A stretch of 46,696 bases of DNA, taken from positions 1-46,696 of the forward strand of contig NZ_VUNN01000019.1 of assembly GCF_009695635.1 (NCBI RefSeq), read 5' to 3'. Under the pieces are notes generated by a model. That model saw only the letters and a list, made by a program, of their open reading frames with translations. It was not told the DNA's origin and ran no database searches. The number at the start of each line of letters is the position of its first letter. The first letter of the stretch is position 1. The DNA comes from Bullifex porci (lineage in GTDB: Bacteria; Spirochaetota; Spirochaetia; Sphaerochaetales; Sphaerochaetaceae). The position numbers and the translations under genes are program-made. This document shows, piece after piece, positions 33,604 through 43,452 of this stretch.

Positions 33604-35169
33604 ATGGGAATATATTTAAATCCAGGTTTTAATAACTTTAACGAAGATAAACAGCTTATTAACTTTGTAGATAAATCTATGTTAATTGCAACTTTAAATA
33701 AAAAGCTTAATACACGTGATTGCTTAATTTGTGCCTCCCGCCCAAGACGCTTTGGAAAAACAATGGCAGCAAATATGATAGCAGCATATTACTCTAAAGG
33801 TTGTGACTCCCATGAAGTATTTTCTAATTTAAAGATATCTAAAGACCCATCATTTGAAGAGAATATAAATAAATACAATGTTATAAAAATTGATATGAAT
33901 GGTATTGTATCTTCAAAGGGTAGCATTTCCGTTGTAGAATATTTAAGTAGCGAAGTAATTTATGAATTAAAGGAAACATTTCCAAATATAAATTTACCAG
34001 ACGATATAAGTTTAGCTACAGCAATTAAAAGAATCTATGCTAAGACAGGAGAGAAATTCATATTTATCATGGATGAATATGATGTAATTATTAGAGATGA
34101 AAACTATACACCAGAACTAAAAGGGTATTTAGAATTGCTAGTATCCTTATTTAAAAGTGAAGATGTCAACATTGCAATAGCATTAGCATATCTAACAGGA
34201 ATAATGCCAATAATAAAGGATAAATCACAGTCAGGGCTAAATAACTTCAAAGAGTATACAATGCTAGATGCTGAGGATATGGCTCCTTTTATGGGTTTTA
34301 CAGTTGATGAAGTAAAGGCATTAGCTGATAAAAACAATATGGACTTTGAAGAGATAAAGAGATGGTATGATGGATATAATCTTAATGGTATAGAGCTATA
34401 TTCTCCAATATCAATAATTAGAGCAATAGAAAAGAAACGATGTAGTGATTATTGGACCCAAACAGGATCATATGAAGCAGTAAGTAACTATATTGAATTA
34501 AATATAGATGGAATAAAAGATGATGTAATAAAAATGATGGCAGGAGAAAGTATACCTGTTATTGTTGATAAATTTAGAAATAAAATAACTGATTTTAAAC
34601 AAAAAGATGAAGTGTTTACATATTTAATTCACTTAGGATATTTAGCATATAATGGAGAGAATAAAACCTGTAGAATTCCTAATACTGAAATAAAATCAGA
34701 ATGGGGATGGATTATAGGTTTAAGCAAGAAATATAAGAAAGTAGGTGAAATAACTAATTTATCAAAGAAGCTATTGGAAGCAACATATAATTTAGAAGGC
34801 GAAGCAGTAGCTAAGTCGTTAGAAAAGAGTCATGAGCTATTGACAAGTAATTTGTCATATAACAATGAACAAAGTATGCAAAGTGCTATTATGCTTTCAT
34901 ATTTCTATGCATATGACTATTATACAATCCTTCCAGAGGTAACAACAGGAAAAGGATATGCAGATATAGTAATGGTACCATTTGTACCAAATATTCCAGC
35001 ATTAGTAATAGAGCTAAAGAAAGATAAAGTAGTAGGTGGAGCAATAGAGCAGATAAAGGAAAAAGATTATCCAAGTAGACTAAGTGGATATGTAGGAAAT
35101 ACATTACTAGTTGGTATTAGCTATGATAGTAAAACTAAAAATCATACCTGTATAATTGAAAGGGCTTAA
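33604..35169 (+). CDS. AAA-ATPase_like / PDDEXK_9 nuclease protein
   Basis: The 521-aa protein matches a family common in gut anaerobes: an AAA-ATPase_like domain (PF09820 type) followed by a PD-(D/E)XK domain (PDDEXK_9). Walker A is the family's RPRRFGKTM variant (R46-M54), preceded by FVDKSMLI. Walker B is IFIMDEYDVII near residue 157. The GKGYADIVMVPF and LVIELKKDK segments near the C-terminus supply the nuclease Asp, Glu and Lys. GGGAG lies before the ATG. Members often occur in many copies, and a defence, toxin or mobile-element role has been suggested but is unproven. It is an intact single gene with strongly AT-rich codons and a gene remnant just upstream, consistent with transfer. Confidence 0.8.
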   Translation: MGIYLNPGFNNFNEDKQLINFVDKSMLIATLNKKLNTRDCLICASRPRRFGKTMAANMIAAYYSKGCDSHEVFSNLKISKDPSFEENINKYNVIKIDMNGIVSSKGSISVVEYLSSEVIYELKETFPNINLPDDISLATAIKRIYAKTGEKFIFIMDEYDVIIRDENYTPELKGYLELLVSLFKSEDVNIAIALAYLTGIMPIIKDKSQSGLNNFKEYTMLDAEDMAPFMGFTVDEVKALADKNNMDFEEIKRWYDGYNLNGIELYSPISIIRAIEKKRCSDYWTQTGSYEAVSNYIELNIDGIKDDVIKMMAGESIPVIVDKFRNKITDFKQKDEVFTYLIHLGYLAYNGENKTCRIPNTEIKSEWGWIIGLSKKYKKVGEITNLSKKLLEATYNLEGEAVAKSLEKSHELLTSNLSYNNEQSMQSAIMLSYFYAYDYYTILPEVTTGKGYADIVMVPFVPNIPALVIELKKDKVVGGAIEQIKEKDYPSRLSGYVGNTLLVGISYDSKTKNHTCIIERA

Positions 35170-35170
35170 T

Positions 35171-35208
35171 AAAAAAGAGGTTCATATCGTTTAATTTGAT
35201 ATGAACCT
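35171..35208 (-). terminator. Adenine deaminase gene terminator
   Basis: Perfect 11-bp stem AGGTTCATATC/GATATGAACCT (35178-35188, 35198-35208). On the minus strand CTTTTTTATT follows. It may also slow transcripts from the plus-strand AAA gene, though no T tract is present in that direction. Confidence 0.85.
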
Positions 35209-35216
35209 TAGTGTTG

Positions 35217-36950
35217 TTAAGCTTCAAGAGGAATGTGTTTAAAGGCTGTTACATCAAATAAGCCTGTATCTGTTAGCTTTAGCTCAGGTATTACAGGTAA
35301 TGCCATGAAGCATAGAGTCATAAATGGATCTATATCCTTATTTACGTGTAGCTCTCTATCACAAATAGCGTGCATTTCATCAAGAGTCTTACAAACCTCA
35401 TCTTGACTATCATCGGTCATTAAACCAGCTATCTCTAAGCGATGGCTCATTAATACCTTCTTATCTTTAACCATTGTAATGCCACCACCGAGTCTAATTA
35501 GTTCATTTACAGCTACTACCATATCCTCGTCATTAGAGCCTATTACGATAATGTTATGTGAGTCGTGAGCAATAGAGGTTGCTACGGCGCCATCCTTCAT
35601 ACCATATCCCCTAATTAAAGCTAAGCCAACATTACCAGTTCCATGGTGACGCTCTACAACTGCAAGCTTTAATATATCCTTAGAGCTATCATGGATAAAG
35701 CAGCCATCACTATCACGATTAACTTTTTCAACAGATCTTCCTGTAACAACACCACCAGGGATAATATCGATGATATTAACCTCATCCTTCTCAAGCTTAA
35801 GCTTTAGCTTATCTTTAGAGAAATCCTTAACATTCATCATCCCTGAAACCTTTTCAGGAATTGTATGGAATGCTTTCTCCTTAATTACTCCATTACTTGC
35901 AACTTTTTGACCTAAGATAAATACATCCTCAGCTTTAATATGATCAATAGATGATGTAATAAAGCAGTCAGCTCTTAAGCCCGGTGCAATTGCGCCTCTA
36001 TCCTTTAAACCATAGCAAACACTTGCATTTAAGGTTGCCATTGAGATAGCTGTAAGTGGAGCTAAGCCCTCTTCTATCGCGATATTAACACCATGGTTGA
36101 TGTGACCATCTTCTTTAATAGTTTGTGGCTGTCTATCATCTGTGCAAAATAGTATTCTTGATGAGTTTTGCTCAGTAACACCCTTAACAAGGTTTTTAAC
36201 ATTCTTACATGCTGTACCCTGTCTAAGCATTACATACATACCTCTTTTTACTCTTTGAACTAACTCCTCTGCTGTATCACACTCATGGTCAGTCGTAATT
36301 CTACATGATGTATATGCATCAAGAATATTATCCTTAATAGCAGGTGAGTGACCATCAATATTTTTACCTCTAGAGTATGCAACCTCTAGCTTTTTAAATA
36401 CTTCATCATCTCCATATACAATTCCAGGGTAGTTCATCATCTCTCCAAGACCCAAGATCCTTGGGGTGTCAATTACCTTTTCTATATCCTCTGCTTTAAG
36501 GTTTGCACCTGCATTTTCAAAAGGTGTTGCTGGAACACAGGATGGAATCATATAAAATACTGATAGAGGAATCCTTTCAGATGCTTTAAGCATATATGCT
36601 AGAGCATCTAAACCTGCAACATTACATATCTCATGAGGGTCTGCTATTACACTAGTTGTTCCACAAGGTACTACTGCATCAGAAAAGGCTGAAGGAGATA
36701 GATGTGATGATTCAATGTGGCAATGTGCATCTATAAAGCCTGGAACAAGGAATTTGCCATTTAAATCTATCGTTTCCTTAGCTTTTATTTCTCCATTAAA
36801 AGCAGCAAAATATCCATCTACTACATATACATCACTTAAAAAGGTAGTCTTATTATAGACATCTACTACGTTAGCATTTTTAAAGCATAAATCTGCTTGA
36901 GATCTGCCCATGCTAACATCTACAATCTTTTTAGCAAGCTTATCTATCAT
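35217..36950 (-). CDS. ade: Adenine deaminase
   Basis: The 577-aa amidohydrolase converts adenine to hypoxanthine and ammonia. Metal-site and family motifs are visible: PGFIDAHCHIESSHLSP near residue 55, GTTSVIADPHEICNV, the FCTDDRQPQTIKEDGHINHGV segment with catalytic Asp, and a C-terminal half with VVERHHGTGNVGLALIRGYG and ATSIAHDSHNIIVIGSN. The start at 36950 (MIDKLAKK) is chosen because AAAGGAGA lies 8 nt upstream; an open frame extends 6 codons further. It is divergent from a purine permease, so import and deamination of adenine are paired. Confidence 0.94.
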   Translation of the reverse strand: MIDKLAKKIVDVSMGRSQADLCFKNANVVDVYNKTTFLSDVYVVDGYFAAFNGEIKAKETIDLNGKFLVPGFIDAHCHIESSHLSPSAFSDAVVPCGTTSVIADPHEICNVAGLDALAYMLKASERIPLSVFYMIPSCVPATPFENAGANLKAEDIEKVIDTPRILGLGEMMNYPGIVYGDDEVFKKLEVAYSRGKNIDGHSPAIKDNILDAYTSCRITTDHECDTAEELVQRVKRGMYVMLRQGTACKNVKNLVKGVTEQNSSRILFCTDDRQPQTIKEDGHINHGVNIAIEEGLAPLTAISMATLNASVCYGLKDRGAIAPGLRADCFITSSIDHIKAEDVFILGQKVASNGVIKEKAFHTIPEKVSGMMNVKDFSKDKLKLKLEKDEVNIIDIIPGGVVTGRSVEKVNRDSDGCFIHDSSKDILKLAVVERHHGTGNVGLALIRGYGMKDGAVATSIAHDSHNIIVIGSNDEDMVVAVNELIRLGGGITMVKDKKVLMSHRLEIAGLMTDDSQDEVCKTLDEMHAICDRELHVNKDIDPFMTLCFMALPVIPELKLTDTGLFDVTAFKHIPLEA

Positions 36951-36974
36951 GTTTATTTCTCCTTTCAATATTAC

Positions 36975-37093
36975 ATTATAAGTTTAAATCAAATCTTTTG
37001 TAAAATAAAATTAAAAAACCTTGATTTTTAATTTAAATTTTTACATAAAACTAAATTTTTTTATTGCGTTATCTAAAAAACAATGCTTACAAT
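36975..37093. promoter_or_regulatory. Divergent promoters of adenine deaminase and purine permease
   Basis: Minus strand: TTTACA (36999-37004), 18 bp, TATAAT (36975-36980) for the deaminase. Plus strand: TTGCGT (37064-37069), 18 bp, TACAAT (37088-37093) for the permease. The 183-bp gap is extremely AT-rich. I looked for the conserved core of a purine riboswitch and did not find it, so control by purines, if any, is by a protein or elsewhere. Confidence 0.55.
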
Positions 37094-37133
37094 AAAAATG
37101 AAGTATAACTGATTTCTTCAAAAAGGAGTATGT

Positions 37134-38420
37134 ATGGAAAAGTTATTCAAATTAAAAGAAAGAAAAACTGACGTCAAGACTGAAATCATGGCCGGTGTAA
37201 CAACGTTCCTAGCAATGGCTTACATCCTAGCAGTTAACCCAGGTATTCTATCTGCATCTGGAATGGATTTTGGAGCCGTATTTACAGCAACAGCACTTTC
37301 ATCTGCAATAGCAACACTTGTAATGGCATTTGTAGCAAATCTTCCATTTGCGCTTGCCCCAGGTATGGGACTTAATGCATTCCTTGCATACACAGTTGTA
37401 CTTGGAATGGGTTATTCCTGGCAGTTTGCCCTAACAGCTGTATTCTTTGAAGGTCTTATCTTTATTGTATTAACTATCTTCAATATTAGAGAAGCTATCG
37501 TTAATAGTATTCCAGATAACCTTAAGAAGGCTATAAGTGTTGGTATCGGCTTCTTCATCGCATTTATCGGTATGCAGAATGCAGGTATCATCGTTGATGG
37601 TGCAACTCTAGTAGATCTTGGTGCTATTACAACACCTGGTCCAGCAATGGTAGCTATCATTGGTCTTATTATTACAATTATCCTTCAGTGTATGAAAGTT
37701 AAGGGCGCACTCTTAATTGGTATTATCCTTACAACTATTGTTGGTATTCCTTTTGGTGTTACAAAGTATGCAGGAGGTTCATATCTTCCACCATCAATTG
37801 CTCCAACCTTCTTCCAATTTGAGTTTGCAAACATCTTCTCAATTGACTTCTTAGTTATAATGTTTACATTCCTCTTTGTTGATATGTTCGATACAGTCGG
37901 TACCTTAATTGGCTGTGCTACAAAGGCTGATATGGTAAGAGCTGATGGTACAATCCCTAACTGTAAGGAAGCTTTATTTGCAGATGCTATCGGTACAACC
38001 TGTGGTGCAATTCTTGGTACATCAACAGTTACAACATTCGTTGAAAGCTCAGCAGGCGTAGTAGAGGGTGGTAGAACTGGCTTAACAGCTCTAACAGTAG
38101 CAGTTCTCTTTATCTTATCACTCTTCTTAGCACCTCTCTTTGGTTCTATTCCATCAGCAGCTACAGCACCAGCTTTAATCATGGTAGGCTTCTTCATGAT
38201 GTCACCTGCTAGTAAGATTGATTGGGAAGACCCAGTAGATGGTATCTCAGCATTCCTAACAATTGCTTTCATGACACTCTCTTACTCAATTAGTAATGGT
38301 ATTATGTTTGGTATCTTAGCATGGGTAATTGGTAAGCTAGTTAGCAAGAAGGCTAAGGATATTACAGTACCTACAATCGTAATTGCTGTTATCTTCATTA
38401 TCTATCTAATACTTAAATAA
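37134..38420 (+). CDS. NCS2/AzgA-family purine permease
   Basis: The 428-aa polytopic protein (12-14 TM segments) belongs to the AzgA-like branch of the nucleobase:cation symporter-2 family, which imports adenine, guanine or hypoxanthine. Characteristic segments are TEIMAGVTTFLAMAYILAVNP near the N-terminus, ALAPGMGLNAFLAYTVV, VDMFDTVGTLIGCATKADMV and FVESSAGVVEGGRTGLTAL. GGAG lies before the ATG. With the divergent adenine deaminase it suggests that adenine is the natural cargo (inference from context). Confidence 0.9.
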   Translation: MEKLFKLKERKTDVKTEIMAGVTTFLAMAYILAVNPGILSASGMDFGAVFTATALSSAIATLVMAFVANLPFALAPGMGLNAFLAYTVVLGMGYSWQFALTAVFFEGLIFIVLTIFNIREAIVNSIPDNLKKAISVGIGFFIAFIGMQNAGIIVDGATLVDLGAITTPGPAMVAIIGLIITIILQCMKVKGALLIGIILTTIVGIPFGVTKYAGGSYLPPSIAPTFFQFEFANIFSIDFLVIMFTFLFVDMFDTVGTLIGCATKADMVRADGTIPNCKEALFADAIGTTCGAILGTSTVTTFVESSAGVVEGGRTGLTALTVAVLFILSLFLAPLFGSIPSAATAPALIMVGFFMMSPASKIDWEDPVDGISAFLTIAFMTLSYSISNGIMFGILAWVIGKLVSKKAKDITVPTIVIAVIFIIYLILK

Positions 38421-38446
38421 GATAAAAGTAGATATTTTCTTTCAAT

Positions 38447-38472
38447 AAGGCACCTTCGGGTGCCTTTATCTG
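38447..38472 (+). terminator. Purine permease terminator
   Basis: Perfect 8-bp stem AAGGCACC/GGTGCCTT (38447-38454, 38459-38466) with a UUCG tetraloop, then TTTATCTG. The enolase promoter begins immediately after. Confidence 0.8.
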
Positions 38473-38474
38473 TC

Positions 38475-38503
38475 TTGACTTATAGGTAGAAATAAACGAT
38501 ATT
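38475..38503 (+). promoter_or_regulatory. Enolase promoter
   Basis: TTGACT (38475-38480), 17 bp, GATATT (38498-38503). Transcription would start near 38510, with AAGGAGA at 38523-38529 as ribosome-binding site. Confidence 0.5.
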
Positions 38504-38505
38504 AA

Positions 38506-39834
<1,329 letters not shown>

Positions 39835-39855
39835 TAGATAATTAATTCTATAGTG

Positions 39856-39888
39856 CCCTTTGGAGTTTTCTCTGAAGGGTATTTTTTT
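39856..39888 (+). terminator. Enolase terminator
   Basis: A 10-bp stem CCCTTTGGAG/CTCTGAAGGG (two G-T pairs) with a TTTT loop and a T tract at 39882-39888. Confidence 0.85.
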
Positions 39889-40183
39889 GCTTTACTAAAA
39901 TCTACTGCACTTTTTTCTGCACTTTGCACAAATAAAAAGCTTTTGTGAAGCTTTACACAATTTCTTCAAAAACTAAAAAAAGGTAGGAAAAATTATAAAA
40001 AAAATAATTTTTTTTAAAGAACGAAAATTTATTTTTCGTAAGAAAAAATCACTTAAATAACTCAAATGAAATTTAAAAATGTTAAATATATTTAACTTAA
40101 TGTAATGGATATTTTAATTATGTAAAAAATATGTAGAAATTATATAGAAAATATGTAACGTTTGTACAAAATATGAATTTATC
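39889..40183. other. AT-rich non-coding spacer upstream of the porin promoter
   Basis: About 295 bp without an ORF and with A/T runs nearly throughout. One small inverted repeat, ACGAAAA-n5-TTTTCGT, lies near 40022-40040. A-tracts recur at intervals and could form curved DNA or an UP-element upstream of the strong promoter at 40184. I see nothing else in it. Confidence 0.5.
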
Positions 40184-40223
40184 TTGACAGTTATACAAGG
40201 TGACTTTAAAATAAACCTTGTAT
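40184..40223 (+). promoter_or_regulatory. Porin promoter with operator palindrome around the -10
   Basis: Consensus TTGACA (40184-40189), exactly 17 bp, TAAAAT (40207-40212). A perfect 9-bp inverted repeat, ATACAAGGT (40193-40201) and ACCTTGTAT (40215-40223), brackets the -10 with half-site centres 22 bp apart (two helical turns). This geometry suits a dimeric repressor that blocks RNA polymerase. In RNA the second arm would lie at the start of the roughly 65-nt leader. Confidence 0.7.
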
Positions 40224-40275
40224 TATGGAATAAAGGGGAAAGATGATTCCTGTGAATTGTCTCCCGAATTATTTG

Positions 40276-40393
40276 GAGGAATTATGAAAAAGACAATTGC
40301 TATTCTATTAGTAGCAGTTCTAGCAGTTAGTTCCGTATTCGCAGGCTTCTCAGGCAAAGCTACAGTAGGTCTCGGATACAACTGGGAGACTAA
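40276..40393 (+). repeat. 118-bp block identical to 41829-41946
   Basis: From the GAGGAATT before the ATG through the 37th codon, copy 1 (40276-40393) and copy 2 (41829-41946) are identical base for base, including synonymous positions. The first 40 or so bases also match copy 3 (from 44941). Further identical or near-identical blocks occur near the 3' ends. Confidence 0.9.
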
Positions 40394-41741
40394 GAACTAT
40401 GGTTTCTCAAACGGAACAGGTTTTGATGTAGATGTAGACCTCACAACAGCAGAAGCAGACAAGGTTGCAGAGGGTGATATCTATGCAGGTATCAAGGCAA
40501 CAATGAGTGTTAAGGTTGCAAACAAATCAACAAAAGATGGTCAGATGGACCATGGTTCAAACTTTTGGAACAACATAACTAAAACTCAATCACCAAATAA
40601 TGGATATGCTTTAGGTTTATTCCTTGATGTAGCTGAAGCATATGTAGCTGGTGAAAACTGGAAAGTAGCTATTACAGGTACACAGGGTGCAACAAGCTAT
40701 GCTAAGTCATTCACAACTCATAAGGAAGCTATCAAAGATGTATTTGGCAACAAGACAGGTGATGAGAAAGACGTTGCAGATGATGTAACAGGTAGTTTTG
40801 CTTTAAATAAAGCTCCAGGTGTAACAGTAGTAGTTGCTGGTTTCAAGGGTTCTGTTGGTTTCAATGGATCTAATGAAAAGGGTAAGGAATTCTTTAATTA
40901 TAATGCATTCTTAGAAACTCCAGAATTTAGTGTTGATGGCTTAACAGTTCAGGCTGCTGTTGGTGCTTCAAGAAACGTAGATCCAGATCCAGAAAATGAC
41001 AAATTCCATGACTTTGCACTTAATACCTCAGCAAAAGTTGGATATGCAACAGATGCTCTTTCAGTAGCAGTAGCAGCAGACTATGATGCAGTTAAGTATT
41101 TGAAAGACAATGATACTATCTATTCATTATTTGATGCATCTGCAAAAGTAGCATTTGCTCCAGTAACAGTTGATGCTTACTATGGTCTAAATGGTATTTT
41201 AGCTAAAAACCTTGAAGATAATAAGACATTAGCTCACACTTTAAGTGCTCAGGTAGCAACAGATCTCGCAGCATTTGATCTTCCTGTAAAACTTACTGTA
41301 TGGGGTAAGGATATCCTTAATACAATGGATTACGGTGCAAAGGCAGAAGTAACAATCGATGTTATCAAGCTCAGTGTTAATGGTGGTTATGTTATTGACC
41401 CAGTATTACTCAAGAAACTCTATAATGAAAATCTTGGTAAATATTATATTGGTGCTGATGTAGAGTATACAAATGACCTCTTTACAGCTAAAGCAGGCGT
41501 AGGTTTCAATTCTTATGTTGCTAAGGGCTTAGAAAATGCAGCACAGTTAACACTTTCAGCTTCTGTAGAATCTTCAGCAATCATCCCAGGTGCAACACTC
41601 AAGCTTGCTTATGGTAAAGCTAAAAATGCTCAGAACCTACTTAAGGATCAGAAGACAGTTGATATAACAGCTGAAGGCTTATTGAAACCTTTTGACCAGA
41701 ACCTTGGTAAGGTTGAAGCTACATGTACAATCAAGTTCTAA
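40284..41741 (+). CDS. Secreted outer-membrane porin-like protein, copy 1
   Basis: The 485-aa product has a typical signal peptide (MKKTIAILL...SSVFA) with cleavage after residue 20, then alternating short amphipathic strands rich in Gly, Thr, Val and Tyr (GKATVGLGYNW, VDAYYGLNG, LFTAKAGVGFNSYV), and ends in a C-terminal aromatic (ATCTIKF). This is the pattern of an outer-membrane beta-barrel of the spirochaete porin/surface antigen type; the pore function is inferred. GGAGG 5 nt before ATG 40284 fixes the start; a frame open from 40218 begins in the leader. Codon use suggests high expression. Its first 110 bases are identical to copy 2. Confidence 0.8.
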   Translation: MKKTIAILLVAVLAVSSVFAGFSGKATVGLGYNWETKNYGFSNGTGFDVDVDLTTAEADKVAEGDIYAGIKATMSVKVANKSTKDGQMDHGSNFWNNITKTQSPNNGYALGLFLDVAEAYVAGENWKVAITGTQGATSYAKSFTTHKEAIKDVFGNKTGDEKDVADDVTGSFALNKAPGVTVVVAGFKGSVGFNGSNEKGKEFFNYNAFLETPEFSVDGLTVQAAVGASRNVDPDPENDKFHDFALNTSAKVGYATDALSVAVAADYDAVKYLKDNDTIYSLFDASAKVAFAPVTVDAYYGLNGILAKNLEDNKTLAHTLSAQVATDLAAFDLPVKLTVWGKDILNTMDYGAKAEVTIDVIKLSVNGGYVIDPVLLKKLYNENLGKYYIGADVEYTNDLFTAKAGVGFNSYVAKGLENAAQLTLSASVESSAIIPGATLKLAYGKAKNAQNLLKDQKTVDITAEGLLKPFDQNLGKVEATCTIKF

Positions 41742-41764
41742 TCTAATTAAAAGATTTAACTTAA

Positions 41765-41794
41765 ATCCCTCAGATAATTTCTGGGGGATTTTTG
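41765..41794 (+). terminator. Terminator between porin copies 1 and 2
   Basis: A 10-bp stem ATCCCTCAGA/TCTGGGGGAT (one G-T pair) with a 5-base loop and a short T run. The 95-bp gap has no clear second promoter, so copy 2 may depend on readthrough past this terminator, which would give lower expression than copy 1. Confidence 0.75.
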
Positions 41795-41828
41795 TATATA
41801 AATACATAAGCATAATCCTTCATTCAAA

Positions 41829-41946
41829 GAGGAATTATGAAAAAGACAATTGCTATTCTATTAGTAGCAGTTCTAGCAGTTAGTTCCGTATTCGCAGGCT
41901 TCTCAGGCAAAGCTACAGTAGGTCTCGGATACAACTGGGAGACTAA
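41829..41946 (+). repeat. 118-bp block identical to 40276-40393
   Basis: Second copy of the identical 5' block shared by the tandem porin genes, covering the RBS, signal peptide and first mature residues. Confidence 0.9.
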
Positions 41947-43390
41947 AGATTATGGTTTCTCAAACGGAACAGGTTTTGATGTAGATGTAGACCTCTCAAC
42001 AGCAGAAGCTGGCAATGATGTAGAGGGTGATATCTATGCAGGTATCAAGGCAACAATGGGTGTCAAGGTTGCTAACCAGGCTGGTACAAAAGGTACAGAA
42101 GTTTGGAACAGTAAAGATAAAGCTGACAAAAACTATGGTTTAGGTTTATTCCTTAAGGTAGCTGAAGCATATGTAGCTGGTGAAAACTGGAAGGTATCTA
42201 TCACAGGTACACAGGGTGCAACAAGCTATGCTAAGTCCTTCACAACACATAAAGAAGCAGTAGAAGATGTATTTGGTAACGAAACTACAGATACTAAAGA
42301 TGTTGCAGATGATGTAACTGGTGATCTTTTTGCTTTCAACAAGGCTCCAGGTGTTACAGTAGAAGTTGCTGGTTTTAAGGGCTCTGTTGGTTTCAATGGT
42401 TCTGAAGATGAAAACAGAAAAGTTAAAGTAGATACAGCTACTGAAAAGGTTGAAGCTGAATTAGATGCAGATAAAAAATTTGTTGCTGGTAAGTTCTTTA
42501 ACTACAATGTATTTGTAGAGTCACCATCTTTTGATGTTAATGGTTTATCACTTCAGGCTGCAGTAGGTGCTTCAAGAAAGGTTGATAGCTATGGTGTTTT
42601 CGGTAAAGAGACAAAGAAGATAAAATATTTTAACGTAGAAGAAGAATATATAGTTTATACTCCAAAATTCTATGATTTAGCAATTAATACATCAGCAAAA
42701 GTTGGATATGCAACAGATACTCTTTCAGTAGCAGTAGCAGCAGACTATGATGCAGTTAAGTATTTAAAAGATGACAATACTATCTATTCATTCTTTGATA
42801 CATCTGCAAAGGTAGCATTTGCTCCTGTAACAATTGATGCTTACTATGGTCTAAATGGTATTGTAGCTAAAGGCCTTGAAGCTGCTCCATCAAAGCTTAA
42901 GACATTAGCTCATACTTTAAGTGCTCAGGTAGCAACAGATCTCGCAGCATTTGATCTTCCTGTAAAGGTTACAGTATGGGGTAAAGATATCCTCAATACA
43001 ATGGATTACGGTGCTAAGGCAGAAGTAACAATCGATGCTATTAAGCTTGGTGTTAAGGGTGGATATGTTATTGATCCAATCTTAGCTAAAAAAATAGCTG
43101 ATGAAAATTTTGGTAAATACTATCTTGGTGCTGATGTAGAGTATACAAATGACCTCTTTACAGCTAAAGCAGGTGTAGGTTTCAATTCTTATGTTGCTAA
43201 GGGCTTAGAAAAAGCAGCACAGTTAACACTTTCAGCATCTGTTGAATCTTCAGCAATCATCCCAGGTGCAACACTTAAGCTTGCTTATGGTGCAGCTAAA
43301 AATGATCAGAACCTTCTTAAGGATCAGATTGCATTACAGCCAGCTCAGAACCTTGGTAAGGTTGACGCTACATGCACAATCAAGTTCTAA
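41837..43390 (+). CDS. Secreted outer-membrane porin-like protein, copy 2
   Basis: The 517-aa paralogue of copy 1 has the same signal peptide and C-terminal ATCTIKF. It differs by insertions in two regions: about residues 80-95, and about 190-275, where it carries a charged stretch (DENRKVKVDTATEKVEAELDADKKF) and a YFNVEEEYIVY segment absent from copy 1. These would be surface loops if the barrel model holds. The strands between the loops are nearly identical to copy 1. GAGG precedes the ATG. The mosaic of identical and divergent blocks points to recombination between copies. Confidence 0.8.
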   Translation: MKKTIAILLVAVLAVSSVFAGFSGKATVGLGYNWETKDYGFSNGTGFDVDVDLSTAEAGNDVEGDIYAGIKATMGVKVANQAGTKGTEVWNSKDKADKNYGLGLFLKVAEAYVAGENWKVSITGTQGATSYAKSFTTHKEAVEDVFGNETTDTKDVADDVTGDLFAFNKAPGVTVEVAGFKGSVGFNGSEDENRKVKVDTATEKVEAELDADKKFVAGKFFNYNVFVESPSFDVNGLSLQAAVGASRKVDSYGVFGKETKKIKYFNVEEEYIVYTPKFYDLAINTSAKVGYATDTLSVAVAADYDAVKYLKDDNTIYSFFDTSAKVAFAPVTIDAYYGLNGIVAKGLEAAPSKLKTLAHTLSAQVATDLAAFDLPVKVTVWGKDILNTMDYGAKAEVTIDAIKLGVKGGYVIDPILAKKIADENFGKYYLGADVEYTNDLFTAKAGVGFNSYVAKGLEKAAQLTLSASVESSAIIPGATLKLAYGAAKNDQNLLKDQIALQPAQNLGKVDATCTIKF

Positions 43391-43416
43391 TCTAAATACG
43401 ATAGAACAATTTATAA

Positions 43417-43452
43417 ATGCTCTCAGTTTTTCTGGGAGCATTTATATTTATA
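43417..43452 (+). terminator. Terminator after porin copy 2
   Basis: A 10-bp stem ATGCTCTCAG/CTGGGAGCAT (one G-T pair) with a 5-base loop, then TTATATTTATA. It overlaps the end of the converging ATPase pseudogene. Confidence 0.78.

Noticed and set aside
36969-37133. Purine riboswitch upstream of the adenine deaminase or purine permease
   Set aside because: The spacer is almost pure A/T and lacks the conserved loop and junction sequences of the purine aptamer.
37685-38272. Long antisense open frame inside the purine permease gene
   Set aside because: It mirrors the codon pattern of the conserved permease, has no ribosome-binding site and no recognisable domain.
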